Counted from the stretch's first letter, positions 16,173 to 25,546 are shown. The stretch: DNA of 64,000 nucleotides from JACDAN01 sp963847235 (GCA_963847235.1 CAWJYU010000024.1:85682-149681); one strand, 5' to 3'. Notes: generated by a model from the letters alone, not told the origin. Numbers and translations: made by a program.

Positions 16173-16999
16173 GTGAACATGGGGGTCGAGGGGAGCGCGG
16201 CAGCCGTGCCGGCTGCGATGGAACCGGTCGTCCGGCTGGAGGACGTGCACAAGCGCTTCGGCGACAACGTCGTCCTCGAGGGCGTCGACCTCACGCTGGA
16301 TCCCCGTCAGGTGCTGGTGGTCATCGGCCCGAGCGGGAGCGGGAAGAGCACGCTCCTGCGCTGCATCAACCTGCTCGAGCCGATCCAGTCCGGGCGGATC
16401 TTCTTCGAGGGCGACGAGATCACGCGGAAGGGTGTGGACGCGAGCGTCGATCCGGCAGCGGATCGGGATCGTCTTCCAGCAGTTCAATCTCTTCCCGCAC
16501 CTGAAGGCGCTCGACAACGTCACGCTTGCGGCCCGCCGCGTGAAGAAGGAGTCGAGGCGCACGGCCGAGGAGCGCGGCCGGCAGCTGATGGCCCGGGTCG
16601 GGCTCGAGGAGAAGGCGGACAGCTATCCGCACCAGCTGTCGGGCGGTCAGCAGCAGCGAGTCGCGATCGCGCGGGCGCTGATGATGGAGCCGCACGTGAT
16701 GCTCTTCGACGAGGTCACGTCGGCGCTCGACCCGGAGCTCGTCGGCGAGGTGCTGGTCGTGATGCGCGACCTCGCCCAGAGCGGGATGACCATGGTCGTG
16801 GTCACCCACGAGATGCAGTTCGCACGCGATGTCGGCGACCGCCTGATCTTCATGGACGAGGGTCGCATCGTCGAAGCAGGGGAGGCCGCAAGAGGTCCTC
16901 TCGAACCCGAGGGAGGAACGGACGCGCCGGTTCCTCCGCAGAACGTTGCTGCTGGACCATGCACTCGAAGGAATGTCAGTCAAAGGAGGGTCTGAATGA
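16173..16999 (+). CDS. Polar amino-acid ABC transporter ATPase (GlnQ type), two frameshifts
   Basis: Walker A GPSGSGKST lies in the first frame, then the frame changes near 16445. The second frame carries IRQRIGIVFQQFNLFPHL, the signature LSGGQQQ and Walker B VMLFDEVTSALD. Near 16880 a second change is needed to read RPQEVLSNPREERTRRFL. That corrected frame ends at TGA 16997-16999, giving a classic ATGA overlap with the next gene, which supports the reconstruction. Intact, it would be about 275 residues and drive import with the following binding protein and permeases. ATG 16218 is an alternative start closer to the conserved domain. Confidence 0.85.
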
Positions 17000-17929
17000 A
17001 GAAGTTCCTGATCGCGACCGTTGTCGCGGTCTTCGCCGCCGTGGCGTTCACGGCATTGAGCGTCGCGGCGCCGTGGAGCGGCTCCGCACGGGCGAAGGCC
17101 GACACGGCGAACAGACTGCCGGCGCTGCCGCCGGAGGTTCGCGCAGAGGGCGCGGTGGAAGATCGGCGTGAAGTGCGACTTCCCGCCGTTCGGCTACATC
17201 AACAGGCAGAACAGGATCGCGGGGTACGACGTGGACGTGGCTCGCCGTTTCGCGGAGCTCGCGTTCGGCCGGCGCAACCGCGTCAGCCTGACCTGCGTGA
17301 CGACGCCGAGCCGGATCCCGGCGCTCCAGCGCGGTGACGTCGACATCATCATCTCGACGCTCACCTGGACGTCGGCCCGCGAGGAGGTCATCGACTACTC
17401 GTACCCGTACTACAACGCGACGGGTCGGCTGCTGGTGCCGAACAACTCTCCGCTCGTGACCGGCCGTCTGACGGCTCTTCGCGGGCGGGATGTCGCCACG
17501 ACCCGTGGCTCGATCTACGACCGCTACATCGGCAACTGCTTCCCGTCGGCGACGAAGGTGCTGTCGGACTCGCCGGTCGTGGCGCTCGAGAACCTGCGCA
17601 GCGGGCGCGCCGATGCGTTCATGTTCGACGACACGTTCCTCCTGGGCGTGGCGGCGAACGACACCAACCTGCGCATGACGAATCACAAGTTCCTGAACGT
17701 CCCGTACGGGATCGGCATCAGGAAGGGCGAGGCTGCGATGAAGCGGTGGGTGAACGCGGCCGTGCTCCAGATGAAGCGGAGGGACGAGTTCTGGAAGATC
17801 CTCCGCGCGAACTCGCCACGGCAGTTCTGGCGGTTCTTCCTGACGCAGGTACCGAGGCCGAAGACGAAGGAGGCCTACCCGAGGGGCAGGACGCCCGAGA
17901 GCCGAGTGCCCTCGCTAAGACGCGCCTGA
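16996..17929 (+). CDS. Amino-acid ABC transporter substrate-binding protein, one frameshift
   Basis: The signal peptide MKKFLIATVVAVFAAVAFTAL starts at ATG 16996. After a frame change near 17145-17160 the mature protein reads RWKIGVKCDFPPFGYINRQNRIAGYDVDVARRFAELAF, then DIIISTLTWTSAREEVIDYSYPYY and ATTRGSIYDRYI, as in family 3 periplasmic-binding proteins for glutamate, glutamine or cystine. Full length is about 310 residues. It captures the amino acid outside the membrane and delivers it to the two permeases downstream. A terminator-like hairpin follows. Confidence 0.85.
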
Positions 17930-17931
17930 GC

Positions 17932-17963
17932 CGGGGTGGCCGTCGGGTTCGGCGGCCACCCCG
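17932..17963 (+). terminator. Hairpin between binding-protein and permease genes
   Basis: An 11-bp stem, CGGGGTGGCCG / CGGCCACCCCG, with a 10-base loop is followed by CTCGTTT. It sits just after the binding-protein stop and would let that gene be made in excess over the permeases, a common arrangement in ABC import operons. Confidence 0.6.
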
Positions 17964-17974
17964 CTCGTTTCTGC

Positions 17975-18656
17975 ATGGACGCCTTCGCCGCTTTCGACTG
18001 GCAGTACATCTGGGATCACCGGCAGGTGCTCTGGGAGGGCCTCAAGGTGACCCTGAAGCTCGCGGCGATCGGCATCGCGGGCGTCGTTTCTCGTCGGCCT
18101 GGTCCTCGGCGCCGCGCGCGCGTACCGGATCCCGGTGATCAGGCAGGTCGCCGGGGTCTACGTCGAGCTGATCCGCAACACGCCGATCCTGGTGCAGATC
18201 TTCCTGATCGCCTACGGGCTGCCGAAGCTGGCGAAGGCCCTCCAGTTCGACTTCTTCTTCGTCGCATGCCTCGCGCTGATCGTCTGGGGCGGCGCCTTCA
18301 ACACGGAGAACTTCCGCGCGGGGTTCGAGGCCGTGCCCGCGCGCTATCGCGAGGCGGCCTACGCGCTCGGCTTCGGGCCCTTCAAGACCTTCCTCAACGT
18401 CTCGCTGCCGATCGGCGGGCGGATCGCGCTCCCGTCGTCGATCAACACGTACATCTCCGTCTTCAAGAACACCGCGTTGATGGTGGCGATCAGCGTCGAG
18501 GAGCTGACCAACGTCGCGAAGCAGTCGATCGACCTCGACTTCAGGACGTGGGAGATGATCGCCGTGCTCGCCGTCACCTACCTGACGCTGGTCTGGACGA
18601 TGTCGGCGCTGATCCGGCTGCTGGAGCGGCGACTCAGGCTTCCGGAGACCAGCTGA
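17975..18656 (+). CDS. Amino-acid ABC transporter permease 1 (HisM/GltJ type), one frameshift
   Basis: From ATG 17975, FDWQYIWDHRQVLWEGLKVTLKLAAIGIAG is followed by a frame change near 18085. The second frame continues SFLVGLVLGAARAYRIPVIRQVAGVYVELIRNTPILVQIF and the EAA-type coupling loop GFEAVPARYREAAYALGFGPF, ending with a further membrane segment. Corrected length is about 227 residues with roughly five helices. It forms the membrane channel with permease 2. Confidence 0.83.
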
Positions 18657-18669
18657 TGGTGCCCCGCTG

Positions 18670-19408
18670 ATGTGGGACGCGATCTTCAACCGCCTGCCCG
18701 ACTGGGTCGAGCCCGTTGCCGACTACATCATCCACGTCGGGCTCAGGAACACGCTGATCATCTCGTCGGTCTCGGTCGTCCTCGCCGTCGTGATCGGGGT
18801 CCTGCTCGGGACGCTCATGACCATCAAGTTCTCTGCCGCTCCAGGCCGCGATCAGGCTCTACATCGAGGTCTGGCGGGGTTTGCCGATCATCGTCACGAT
18901 CTTCCTGCTCTACTTCGCCCTGCCGACGCTCTCCGACGAGGTGCGCATCCCGGCGCTCAACCTCGACCCGCTACGCGCAACGATCCTCGGGCTTGCGTTG
19001 TGGGGGAGCGCCCAGATCGCGGAGGCCACACGCGGTGCCGTTCAGTCGATCCCGAAGGAGCAGCACGAGGCGTCGGCCGCGCTCGGCTTTGGCTGGGTCG
19101 GGCGCCACGTGAACGTGATCCTGCCGCAGGCGCTGCGGAGGCTCATCCCGCCGCTCGTCGGCCTCAGCGTCGGGGTGATCCAGAACAGCACGCTCGGCTC
19201 GATCATCGGCGTGCCGGAGGTGCTGGAGACGGCGTCGCGCTCGGTGAACCGGCTCGCGGTGCCGACGGTCGACCCGGCGACGCTCTCGATCGAGGGCGGC
19301 GACTCGCACGCGCTCGAGATCTACCTCTTCGTGTTCGCCCTGTTCTTCGTGATCTCGTTCCCGCTCACGCGGCTCGCGGCCTACCTCGAGCGGCGGCTCG
19401 CGCAGTAG
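18670..19408 (+). CDS. Amino-acid ABC transporter permease 2 (GltK type), one frameshift
   Basis: ATG 18670 opens MWDAIFNRLPDWVEPVADYIIHVGLRNTLIISSVSVVLA. The frame changes near 18835-18842 and then reads LQAAIRLYIEVWRGLPIIVTIFLLYFALP, the coupling loop AVQSIPKEQHEASAALGFGW and a last helix IYLFVFALFFVISFPL. Corrected length is about 246 residues. The 3' end overlaps the convergent small gene by 44 bases. Confidence 0.83.
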
Positions 19409-19781
19409 CTGCCAGGAGGCGGTTCACGACCCGGGCGTGGAAACCCGTCGGGAGGATCAGCGCGCGGTACGCCTTGCCGTGCGGCCCCGGGAACGACGCA
19501 TGCGTTGCGGCGCTGAGGCGCCCGTCCTCGTAGCGGAACGTCAAGCGGTAGTCGGCGAACCGGTGCCTGCCCTCGAGGACGAGGAGCCGGCCGCGCTCCT
19601 CCTCGGCGACCCGGAACCCGACGATCGGCTCGGTGTCCCTGACGCCGACGACGCGGCCGAAGAGCCGGGAGCCGCGGCTCCCTCCGAAGCTGCGTCCCAA
19701 GACCGACCACAGTGCCTCCCAGACGGTCTCGGGGTCGGCACGGGTCTCGGTCGAGTGCTCGTCGACGAACGGCAGGGTCAC
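19365..19781 (-). CDS. Small SRPBCC/DUF2867-like protein
   Basis: The protein is 138 residues: HSTETRADPETVWEALWSVLGRSF, FRVAEEERGRLLVLEGRHRFADYRLTFRYED and HGKAYRALILPTGFHARVVNRLL. The order and spacing suggest a START-like/SRPBCC or DUF2867 ligand-binding fold. The GTG start overlaps the stop of the PrmC-like gene (GTGA), making it the last gene of the minus-strand operon. The ligand is unknown. Confidence 0.68.
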   Translation of the reverse strand: MTLPFVDEHSTETRADPETVWEALWSVLGRSFGGSRGSRLFGRVVGVRDTEPIVGFRVAEEERGRLLVLEGRHRFADYRLTFRYEDGRLSAATHASFPGPHGKAYRALILPTGFHARVVNRLLAATARAAARGRPRAA

Positions 19782-20338
19782 GCAGCCAGCGTAAGGGCGC
19801 CGAGCTCCGTCGCGTCCGTGCCGACGACCTGCCCGTGCAGCTGGATCGCCAGGAAGCCGTCCGGGCGCAGCGCGGTCGCACACGCCCGGAGAAGCCTCCG
19901 GTACGGATCGAGGCCGTCGCCTGCCGCGAAGACGGCGTCCAGCGGCTCCCCGGCGAGCTCGGGTCGCTCTGCCCGGAGGCCGGCCGCGACGTAGGGGAGG
20001 TTGGCGACGACCAGATCCAGCCGGTTCGGAGCCCCGTCGAGCAGGTCTCCGTGCAGAACGCTGACGCGGTCGCCGAGGCCATGACGGCAGACGTTCGCCC
20101 TGGCGAGGCGAACGGCGGAGGCGCTCGTGTCCGTCGCCCAAATCCTTGCCTGAGGCGCTCGCGAGGCGATCGCGACTGCGACTGCTCCCGAGCCGGTCCC
20201 GACGTCCGCGACGAGCGCCGGCCGACCGCCGATCCACTCGACGGCCGCCTCCACCAGCGCCTCCGTCGCGGGCCGCGGCGTCATCACCTTGCCCGGCTCG
20301 TTGAGCAGCCGGAGCCCGCAGAACGGTACTTCGGGCAC
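19778..20338 (-). CDS. PrmC/HemK-like methyltransferase, short form
   Basis: The protein is 186 residues with the PrmC hallmark TPRPATEALVE (family PRPETE), the SAM motif VADVGTGSGAVAVAI, and VVANLPYV in place of the usual NPPY. PrmC methylates the glutamine of release factors, and the N-P-P-Y loop orients that glutamine; the N-L-P-Y variant and the absent N-terminal helical domain suggest a paralogue with another substrate. GTG 20338 shares a base with the anti-sigma stop. Confidence 0.72.
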   Translation of the reverse strand: MPEVPFCGLRLLNEPGKVMTPRPATEALVEAAVEWIGGRPALVADVGTGSGAVAVAIASRAPQARIWATDTSASAVRLARANVCRHGLGDRVSVLHGDLLDGAPNRLDLVVANLPYVAAGLRAERPELAGEPLDAVFAAGDGLDPYRRLLRACATALRPDGFLAIQLHGQVVGTDATELGALTLAA

Positions 20339-20574
20339 TAGAGCGCCTGGCCGCCGCCGACGAGCGCGTGAAGGCTCTCGTAGTCCTCGCGGCAGGCCGG
20401 GCAGCCGTCGAGATGGGCCTTGAAGCCGGGGAGCCTCGCCTCGGTGTCGCCGCCGGCGAGCTCGAGCTCGACGTACTGGTCGAGCTTGTCGAAGCACTCC
20501 GCGCAGCCGATCTCCGGGACGCCCGGCCCAAGCAGCCGGCCGAGTGCCTGCTTCAGCTCGGGCCGTTCGGTCAT
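20338..20574 (-). CDS. zf-HC2-type anti-sigma factor
   Basis: The 78-residue soluble protein has GCAECFDKLDQYVELEL and the zinc motif HLDGCPACRED (HxxxCxxC), as in ZAS-domain anti-sigma factors that sense thiol oxidation. No membrane segment follows, so it would act in the cytoplasm. ATG 20574 overlaps the sigma stop (ATGA). Confidence 0.82.
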   Translation of the reverse strand: MTERPELKQALGRLLGPGVPEIGCAECFDKLDQYVELELAGGDTEARLPGFKAHLDGCPACREDYESLHALVGGGQAL

Positions 20575-21203
20575 TCGATCACCTCCAGGAGATCTCCAAG
20601 GTGGACACGCAGCTTGGCGCGCGCGTCGTGCAGCGTCTTGTAGAGGGCGCCTCGGGTCGATCCGAGGCGTTCCGCGAGGACGTCGATCGGGACGCCGTTC
20701 AGCGCCAGCGCGACCAGGACTTCGCGCTGGTGCGGAGTCAGCGCTTCGGCGATTCCGCTCTGGACGGCACGGAGCAGCTCGCCCTGCTGGACTTCGCCCT
20801 CGGGCGTGGCGCCGCCCGAGGCGAAGATGCCCCACGTCTCGGGCTCCAGCGGCACCTCGCGGCCCTGCCAGGCACGGCGGCGGAGCTTCACGGCCGCCTC
20901 GTACAGCGCGAACTTGTACACCCAGGTCGTGAACCGGCTTGCCCCGCGGAAGTCGTCGAGGCGCCCGAGCACGGACATGAGCGCATCGTCGGCGGCCTCG
21001 AGCGCAATGTCGTCCAGCTCGTTTCCCCGCAGGTGGGGGAGGGTGGGCCGGCGCCTCGCGACCTCGAACCGAGCCGCCCGGAGCAGCAGCTCGTGCAGCC
21101 GTTCGAGGGCCCGCTTGTGCGCAGCCCCGTCCGAGCGGAGGTCGGAGATCCACTCGTGAGACTCGGCGTCCAGGCGCGCGACGGTAGCAACGGCAGTGCC
21201 CAT
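20571..21203 (-). CDS. ECF-like sigma factor
   Basis: The protein is 210 residues. The N-terminal ~70 residues are helical and unlike typical ECF factors. Region 2 reads DDIALEAADDALMSVLGRLDDFRGASRFTTWVYKFALYEA, then region 4 TPHQREVLVALALNGVPIDVLAERLGSTRGALYKTLHDAR with a helix-turn-helix. It is cotranscribed with its zinc anti-sigma and lies downstream of the cupredoxin genes, so it may control envelope or copper/oxidative functions (inference). ATG 21203 has AAGGAAG upstream. Confidence 0.85.
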   Translation of the reverse strand: MGTAVATVARLDAESHEWISDLRSDGAAHKRALERLHELLLRAARFEVARRRPTLPHLRGNELDDIALEAADDALMSVLGRLDDFRGASRFTTWVYKFALYEAAVKLRRRAWQGREVPLEPETWGIFASGGATPEGEVQQGELLRAVQSGIAEALTPHQREVLVALALNGVPIDVLAERLGSTRGALYKTLHDARAKLRVHLGDLLEVIE

Positions 21204-21234
21204 CGCTTCCTTAGTGACCCGAAGGGGCCGGTCC

Positions 21235-21730
21235 TTACCTCTCGCCGGCGGAGTGGGCGTGAGGCCCGTGCTGGTCGGCGTGCGAGTGCGGCCCTGACAG
21301 GGCCACGGCGGCAAGCGCGCTGAACGAGGCGACGACCGCGAAGAGCGTCAGCGGCAGCGGACGACCGGCCCGCGAGGGCGAGCGTTTCGCCGCAAGTGCC
21401 GCGAGGATGCCGAAGATCTCGACCGCCTTCGTCGTCAGGCCGAGGGCGTCGACCGACTCCGGGTCCGGCGGTGAGCCCGGGGATGCCGGTGGCGGCAGCG
21501 AGCGCATACGCCGCGACGAGCCCGGCGAGGATCACGATCGCGCAGTCGAGCAGCACCGCGTCGGCGCGCCGCGAGAGCGCGATGGTGAGCCCGGCGAGGG
21601 CCACAGCCGAGAGACCGAAGGCGATCCCGGCCGCAGGAGCCTCCGCGTAGTGCTGCGGGGTGAGCGCCGCATGGATCCCGGCGCTCACCGCGCAGCTGAG
21701 CGCGACGAGGTCGCGTCCGGCCTCGCTCAC
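21235..21730 (-). CDS. Integral membrane protein, one frameshift
   Basis: From GTG 21730 the protein reads AGIHAALTPQHYAEAPAAGIAFGLSAVALAGLTIAL and continues to IPGLT. A one-base change near 21465-21480 joins it to DPESVDALGLTTKAVEIFGILAAL and a last helix followed by SGPHSHADQHGPHAHSAGER, a histidine-rich tail (six His in about 20 residues). Corrected length is about 164 residues with four helices. The His-rich end and the neighbouring cupredoxin suggest metal handling (inference). The start overlaps the cupredoxin stop (GTGA). Confidence 0.7.
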
Positions 21731-22056
21731 CGGACGATGACCTTGCCCCGCATGTCGTGGGAATGGAGGGTGCAGACGTAGTCGTAGGTCCCGGGCTCCG
21801 AGAAGGTGACCGAGACCGATTCGCCGCGCTCGACCTTCATGTCCTCCCGGCCCTCGACCTCGACGGTGTGCGTGAAGTTGTCCTCGTTTCGCCAGGTCAC
21901 CGTCGCGCCGGCGTCGACTTCGATGGTCTCCGGGTCGAAGCGGTAGCTCTTCGGCATCAACACCTCGGTCGTGCGTACCGGCTGAGCCGCCTTCTCGGAT
22001 TGCGCGCAGCCCGCGAGGGCGACTGCGACGACGGCGAGCAGGAGGCCGGTCCTCAC
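21727..22056 (-). CDS. Cupredoxin (plastocyanin-like) lipoprotein
   Basis: The 109-residue precursor has the lipobox VALAGC near residue 16, so it should be lipid-anchored outside the membrane. The cupredoxin domain keeps a full type-1 copper set: FTHTVEV supplies the first His, and CTLHSHDM the Cys, His and Met. It likely carries electrons or binds copper. The GTG start overlaps the upstream membrane-protein stop (GTGA). Confidence 0.85.
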   Translation of the reverse strand: MRTGLLLAVVAVALAGCAQSEKAAQPVRTTEVLMPKSYRFDPETIEVDAGATVTWRNEDNFTHTVEVEGREDMKVERGESVSVTFSEPGTYDYVCTLHSHDMRGKVIVR

Positions 22057-22367
22057 GCCTTGCTTGCCTCCAGCGATGGCCGCCGAGCTCGCGACACCTC
22101 CAGGACGGCCCCGAGGAAGACGAGGCCGAACGCGGCCAGGTCGAGCACTTCGCTGATCGTGTGCGCGAAGAGGAACACGGTCCAGTCGAGGTGGTAGGTC
22201 ATGTAGCTGACCTCGGCGAGTGCGAAGAGCGTGAACCCCCAGCCGAGCAGGCCGAGGTCGCGCTTGAACGCCGTCCAGGCAAAGAACGCGCCGATCGCGA
22301 ACGCCGCGATGTGGACGGCGAGGAAGAACCCGGTCGGCAGCTCGTTGACCCAATCTCCCCAGGGCAT
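22053..22367 (-). CDS. Small integral membrane protein
   Basis: The 104-residue protein has three predicted membrane helices (FFLAVHIAAFAIGAFFAW, LLGWGFTLFALAEVSYM, VLDLAAFGLVFLGAVLEV) and conserved-looking His residues at HIAAF, YHLDW and AHTISE. It is the first gene of the operon running left to 19365, with GGAGGTCTCA before ATG 22367. No family is recognised. Confidence 0.75.
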   Translation of the reverse strand: MPWGDWVNELPTGFFLAVHIAAFAIGAFFAWTAFKRDLGLLGWGFTLFALAEVSYMTYHLDWTVFLFAHTISEVLDLAAFGLVFLGAVLEVSRARRPSLEASKA

Positions 22368-22474
22368 TGAGACCTCCTTCGGTCGAAGATGCGTCGGACC
22401 GATTGGTGTTCGTGTGTCGCCGGTCCTTACGTCGGGTAAGACTCAGCGGGGTCAGGGACACAGAGGAGGGTGCT

Positions 22475-23659
22475 GTGAAGAGCTTCGACCTCGCGATCGT
22501 CGGCGGCGGCCTCGCTTCCGCTCGCGCCATCAAGTCCTTCCGGGAGTCCGGCGGCGAGGGATCGATCGCGCTCTTCTCGAAGGACTCGACACTGCCGTAC
22601 CACCGTCCTCCGCTCTCGAAGAAGTTTCTCCGCGGCGAGACGGACGAGGAGCCGATCGTCGAGGACGAGCAGTTCTACGCCGACCATGGGGTCGAGGTCA
22701 TGCTCGAGACGTCGGTCGAGAGCATCGATCCCCAGGCACATGAGCTCGAGGTCGACGGCGAGCGGTTGGGGTACGGCAAGCTCCTGCTCGCCACCGGCGC
22801 CTGGCCGCGCACGCTTCAGATCCCGGGCGCCGACCTCGACGGCATCTTCACCCTCCGGACTGTCGGCAACTCGAAGGCGATCCGGGACGCGGCCGCCGGC
22901 GCGGAGCGCGCAGTGGTCGTCGGCGCCGGCTTCATCGGCATGGAGGTTGCGGCCTCGCTGCGCCAGATCGGCAAGGACGTGTCGCTCGTCCATCTCGGCC
23001 GCTGGCTCTTCGACCAGCTCGGCGTGGAGCAGCTGAGCGACGAGCTCGCCGCGCTCTACGAGTCGAAGGGCGTCGAGCTCGTCCTCGGAAACGAGGTCGA
23101 GGCCTTCCACGGAAACGGGAGCCTCGAGAGGGTGACGACGAAGAACGGGCGCGCGGTCGAGGCGGACTTCGCGGTCGTCGGGATCGGCGTCGGGCCCGTC
23201 ACCGACTTCCTCGAGGGCAGCGGGATCGAGGTCGACAATGGGATCGTCGTCAACCAGCGCTTCGAGACCAACGTTCCCGACGTCTACGCGGCCGGCGACG
23301 TCGCGAACTTCTTCGACCCCTTGTTCGACAAGCAGCGCCGAATCGAGCACTGGTCGAACGCGAACTACCAGGGCACCGAGGTCGGGAAGGTCCTGGCGGG
23401 AGCCGACGGCGGCTACGACAGGGTCTCGGAGTTCTTCACCGAGATCTTCGGGAAGACGATCAAGGTCTTCGGCGACGCCAAGCGCGACTCACAGGTCGTC
23501 GTCCACGGCTCGCTCCTCGACGACGATCTCTACGCGCTGTACGGCGACGACCAGGAAGAGACGATCGGGGCCCTGAGCGTCGGCCAGACCGAGCAGGTCG
23601 AGGAGCTCCTCAGGCAGCAGGTGCGGGCACACGCCCCGCTCCGCGAGCGGCTCGCCTAG
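22475..23659 (+). CDS. FAD-dependent NAD(P)H oxidoreductase, ferredoxin-reductase type
   Basis: The protein is 394 residues with an FAD-binding IVGGGLASARAI at the N-terminus, LPYHRPPLSKKFL, LLLATGAWPR, a central NAD(P) motif VVGAGFIGMEVAASLR, and YAAGDVANFFDP contacting FAD near the C-terminus. This is the rubredoxin/ferredoxin-NAD reductase layout that feeds electrons to oxygenases. It starts at GTG 22475 with GAGGAGGG upstream, and diverges from the membrane-protein operon. Confidence 0.87.
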   Translation: MKSFDLAIVGGGLASARAIKSFRESGGEGSIALFSKDSTLPYHRPPLSKKFLRGETDEEPIVEDEQFYADHGVEVMLETSVESIDPQAHELEVDGERLGYGKLLLATGAWPRTLQIPGADLDGIFTLRTVGNSKAIRDAAAGAERAVVVGAGFIGMEVAASLRQIGKDVSLVHLGRWLFDQLGVEQLSDELAALYESKGVELVLGNEVEAFHGNGSLERVTTKNGRAVEADFAVVGIGVGPVTDFLEGSGIEVDNGIVVNQRFETNVPDVYAAGDVANFFDPLFDKQRRIEHWSNANYQGTEVGKVLAGADGGYDRVSEFFTEIFGKTIKVFGDAKRDSQVVVHGSLLDDDLYALYGDDQEETIGALSVGQTEQVEELLRQQVRAHAPLRERLA

Positions 23660-23662
23660 GAG

Positions 23663-25015
23663 CTAGGCCGCGTACTCGTCGGCCACCGACAGCGCCTCGT
23701 CGAGGATCGCGATCCCCTCGTCGAGCTCCTCGGTGGTGATGTTCAGCGGCGGGCAGACCATGACCACGTTCCAGTGCGTCATCAGATAGAGCCCGCGGTC
23801 GAGCGCCGCCTTGGCCATCTGCCCCACCGGCGCGAAGTCCTTCCCGGTCGCGTTGAACGGGACGAGCGGCTCGCGGGTCTCGCGGTCCTTCACGAGCTCG
23901 AGGCCCCAGAAGCAGCCGAGCCCGCGCACCTCACCGATCGACGGATGCTTGTCGGCGAGGCCGCGGAGGCGGGACTCGAACTCGGGCGCCATCCCGGCCG
24001 CGTGCTCGACGATCTCCTCCTCCTGGAACGCCTCGATCGACGCGACCGCCGACGCGCAGGCAAGCGGGTGGCCGCTGTACGTCAGACCGCCGGCGAAGTA
24101 CTTGTCGCGGACCCAGTCGGCGATCTTCTGCCGCACGATCATCGCGCCGAGCGGGACGTAGCCGGAATTGATCCCCTTGGCGACCGTGAGGATGTCCGGG
24201 ACGACGTCCCAGTTCTCGCACGCGAACCACTTGCCGGTGCGGCCGAAGCCGGCCATGACCTCGTCGCAGATCAGCAGGATCCCGTGCCGGTCGCAGACCT
24301 CCCGGATCGACTGGAGGTAGCCGTCCGGCGGGACGATGATTCCGTTCGTCCCGACCACGGTCTCGAGGATCACGGCCGCGACCGTGTCCGGCCCCTCGTA
24401 CTGGAGGATCTCCTCGAGGTGGGGCCCGCCGGTGCAGACCGGGCAGGGATCGGGATGGCCGGCCGGACACCGGTACGTATACGGGTCGAGCATGCGCACG
24501 ACGCCGGGCAGCCCGGGCTCGGCGGGCCAGCGGCGAGGGTCTCCGGTGAGGGTGATCGCGCCCGCCGTCGCCCCGTGGTAGGAGCGGTAGCGCGCGACCA
24601 CCTTGTGCCGGCCCGTGTACCAGCGGGCGAGCTTGATCGCGTTCTCGTTCGCCTCCGCGCCGCCGTTCGTGAAGAACGACATTGCGAGGTCGCCCGGAGT
24701 CACCTCGGCGAGCAGGCGGCCGAGCTTCGACCGCGACTCGCTGGCCATCGGCGGGCCGATCGTGCAGAGCTTCTCGGCCTGCTCCTTGATCGCCGCGATC
24801 ACCTTCGGGTGGCCGTGCCCGATCGAGACGTTGACGAGCTGGGAGGCGAAGTCGAGGTAGCGCTTCCCGTCGTAGTCCCAGAAGTGGCGTCCCTCGGCGC
24901 CCGCGACCGCAATCGGGCTGATCGCGTCCTGCACGGACCACGAGTAGAGGACATAGCGCTTGGCGTCCTCGACGATCTGCTGCCCGAGCTCGGTGTTGGC
25001 CTCGACGGTCGCCAT
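23663..25015 (-). CDS. Class III PLP-dependent aminotransferase (omega-amino acid type)
   Basis: The protein is 450 residues. Motifs: FFTNGGAEANENAIKLAR, YRSYHGATAGAITLTGD, LLICDEVMAGFGRTG and the PLP lysine (about residue 280) in TVAKGINSGYVPLGA. A cysteine/histidine cluster CPAGHPDPCPVC near 183-194 could bind zinc. The family uses beta-alanine, taurine or similar omega-amino acids with pyruvate. Next to a semialdehyde dehydrogenase and a dihydropyrimidinase, beta-alanine:pyruvate transamination is the likeliest role (inference). ATG 25015 has GGAGGT upstream. Confidence 0.88.
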   Translation of the reverse strand: MATVEANTELGQQIVEDAKRYVLYSWSVQDAISPIAVAGAEGRHFWDYDGKRYLDFASQLVNVSIGHGHPKVIAAIKEQAEKLCTIGPPMASESRSKLGRLLAEVTPGDLAMSFFTNGGAEANENAIKLARWYTGRHKVVARYRSYHGATAGAITLTGDPRRWPAEPGLPGVVRMLDPYTYRCPAGHPDPCPVCTGGPHLEEILQYEGPDTVAAVILETVVGTNGIIVPPDGYLQSIREVCDRHGILLICDEVMAGFGRTGKWFACENWDVVPDILTVAKGINSGYVPLGAMIVRQKIADWVRDKYFAGGLTYSGHPLACASAVASIEAFQEEEIVEHAAGMAPEFESRLRGLADKHPSIGEVRGLGCFWGLELVKDRETREPLVPFNATGKDFAPVGQMAKAALDRGLYLMTHWNVVMVCPPLNITTEELDEGIAILDEALSVADEYAA

Positions 25016-25050
25016 GCCTCGTACCTCCGCTGCCGTTGCGGACCCAGAGC

Positions 25051-25523
25051 TTAGATCGTCGCCTCCGAGCTTCTGCGTACCTCCGCGCGTACGAGGCGCA
25101 TCAGATTGCTCGATGGACTTGCGCGCTTCGTCTCGGGTGGCCTCGTCGGCTTCGCCGCGCTTCCTGCGCGTCTCCGATAGTCCCTCCAGGTCTCGCTCGC
25201 AGGCGTCGAACGCGGCCGCGATCTCCTCGGTCGCAAGCAGCGACGACCTGCGGCCCACAGGTCGACGTACTCGTCCCACGGAAGCAGCTGGGGGCGGAGC
25301 GCGGTCGGCGCTCGGTCTCGCCGTGCAAGGTGCTTCAGCCAGCGGAAGAGGATTGCGATACAGCTCGCGGTAGATCGACTCCGGGCTCGCATAGAGCCGG
25401 GCCTCTCTGGCCGCCCGTTCGCCGCGGGCCCGCTCTCGCCGCCGCAGTCCGGGCGCCGACGAGGATGCCGAGCGCGCCGACAACGCCGCCGGAAATCGCC
25501 GCGACGACGCCTGTGGCGTCCAT
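25051..25523 (-). pseudogene. Broken small membrane-anchored protein gene
   Basis: ATG 25523 opens MDATGVVAAISGGVVGALGILVGA, a single membrane anchor. Downstream, coherent helical sequence is spread over the three frames: ARLYASPESIYRELYRN, then LLPWDEYVDLWAA, then LLATEEIAAAFDACERDLEGL and TRDEARKSIEQSDAPRTRGG. At least three frame changes are needed. The product would be about 150 residues with a charged helical tail. No family was recognised. The stop depends on the frame chosen; TAA at 25051 is the nearest. Confidence 0.45.
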
Positions 25524-25546
25524 GGGCGGCACTGCGACTGTACTCG

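Noticed and set aside
16440..16460. Programmed ribosomal frameshifting in the ABC importer genes
   Set aside because: No slippery heptamer or stimulatory structure is shared by the sites, and shifts go in different directions at non-conserved positions.
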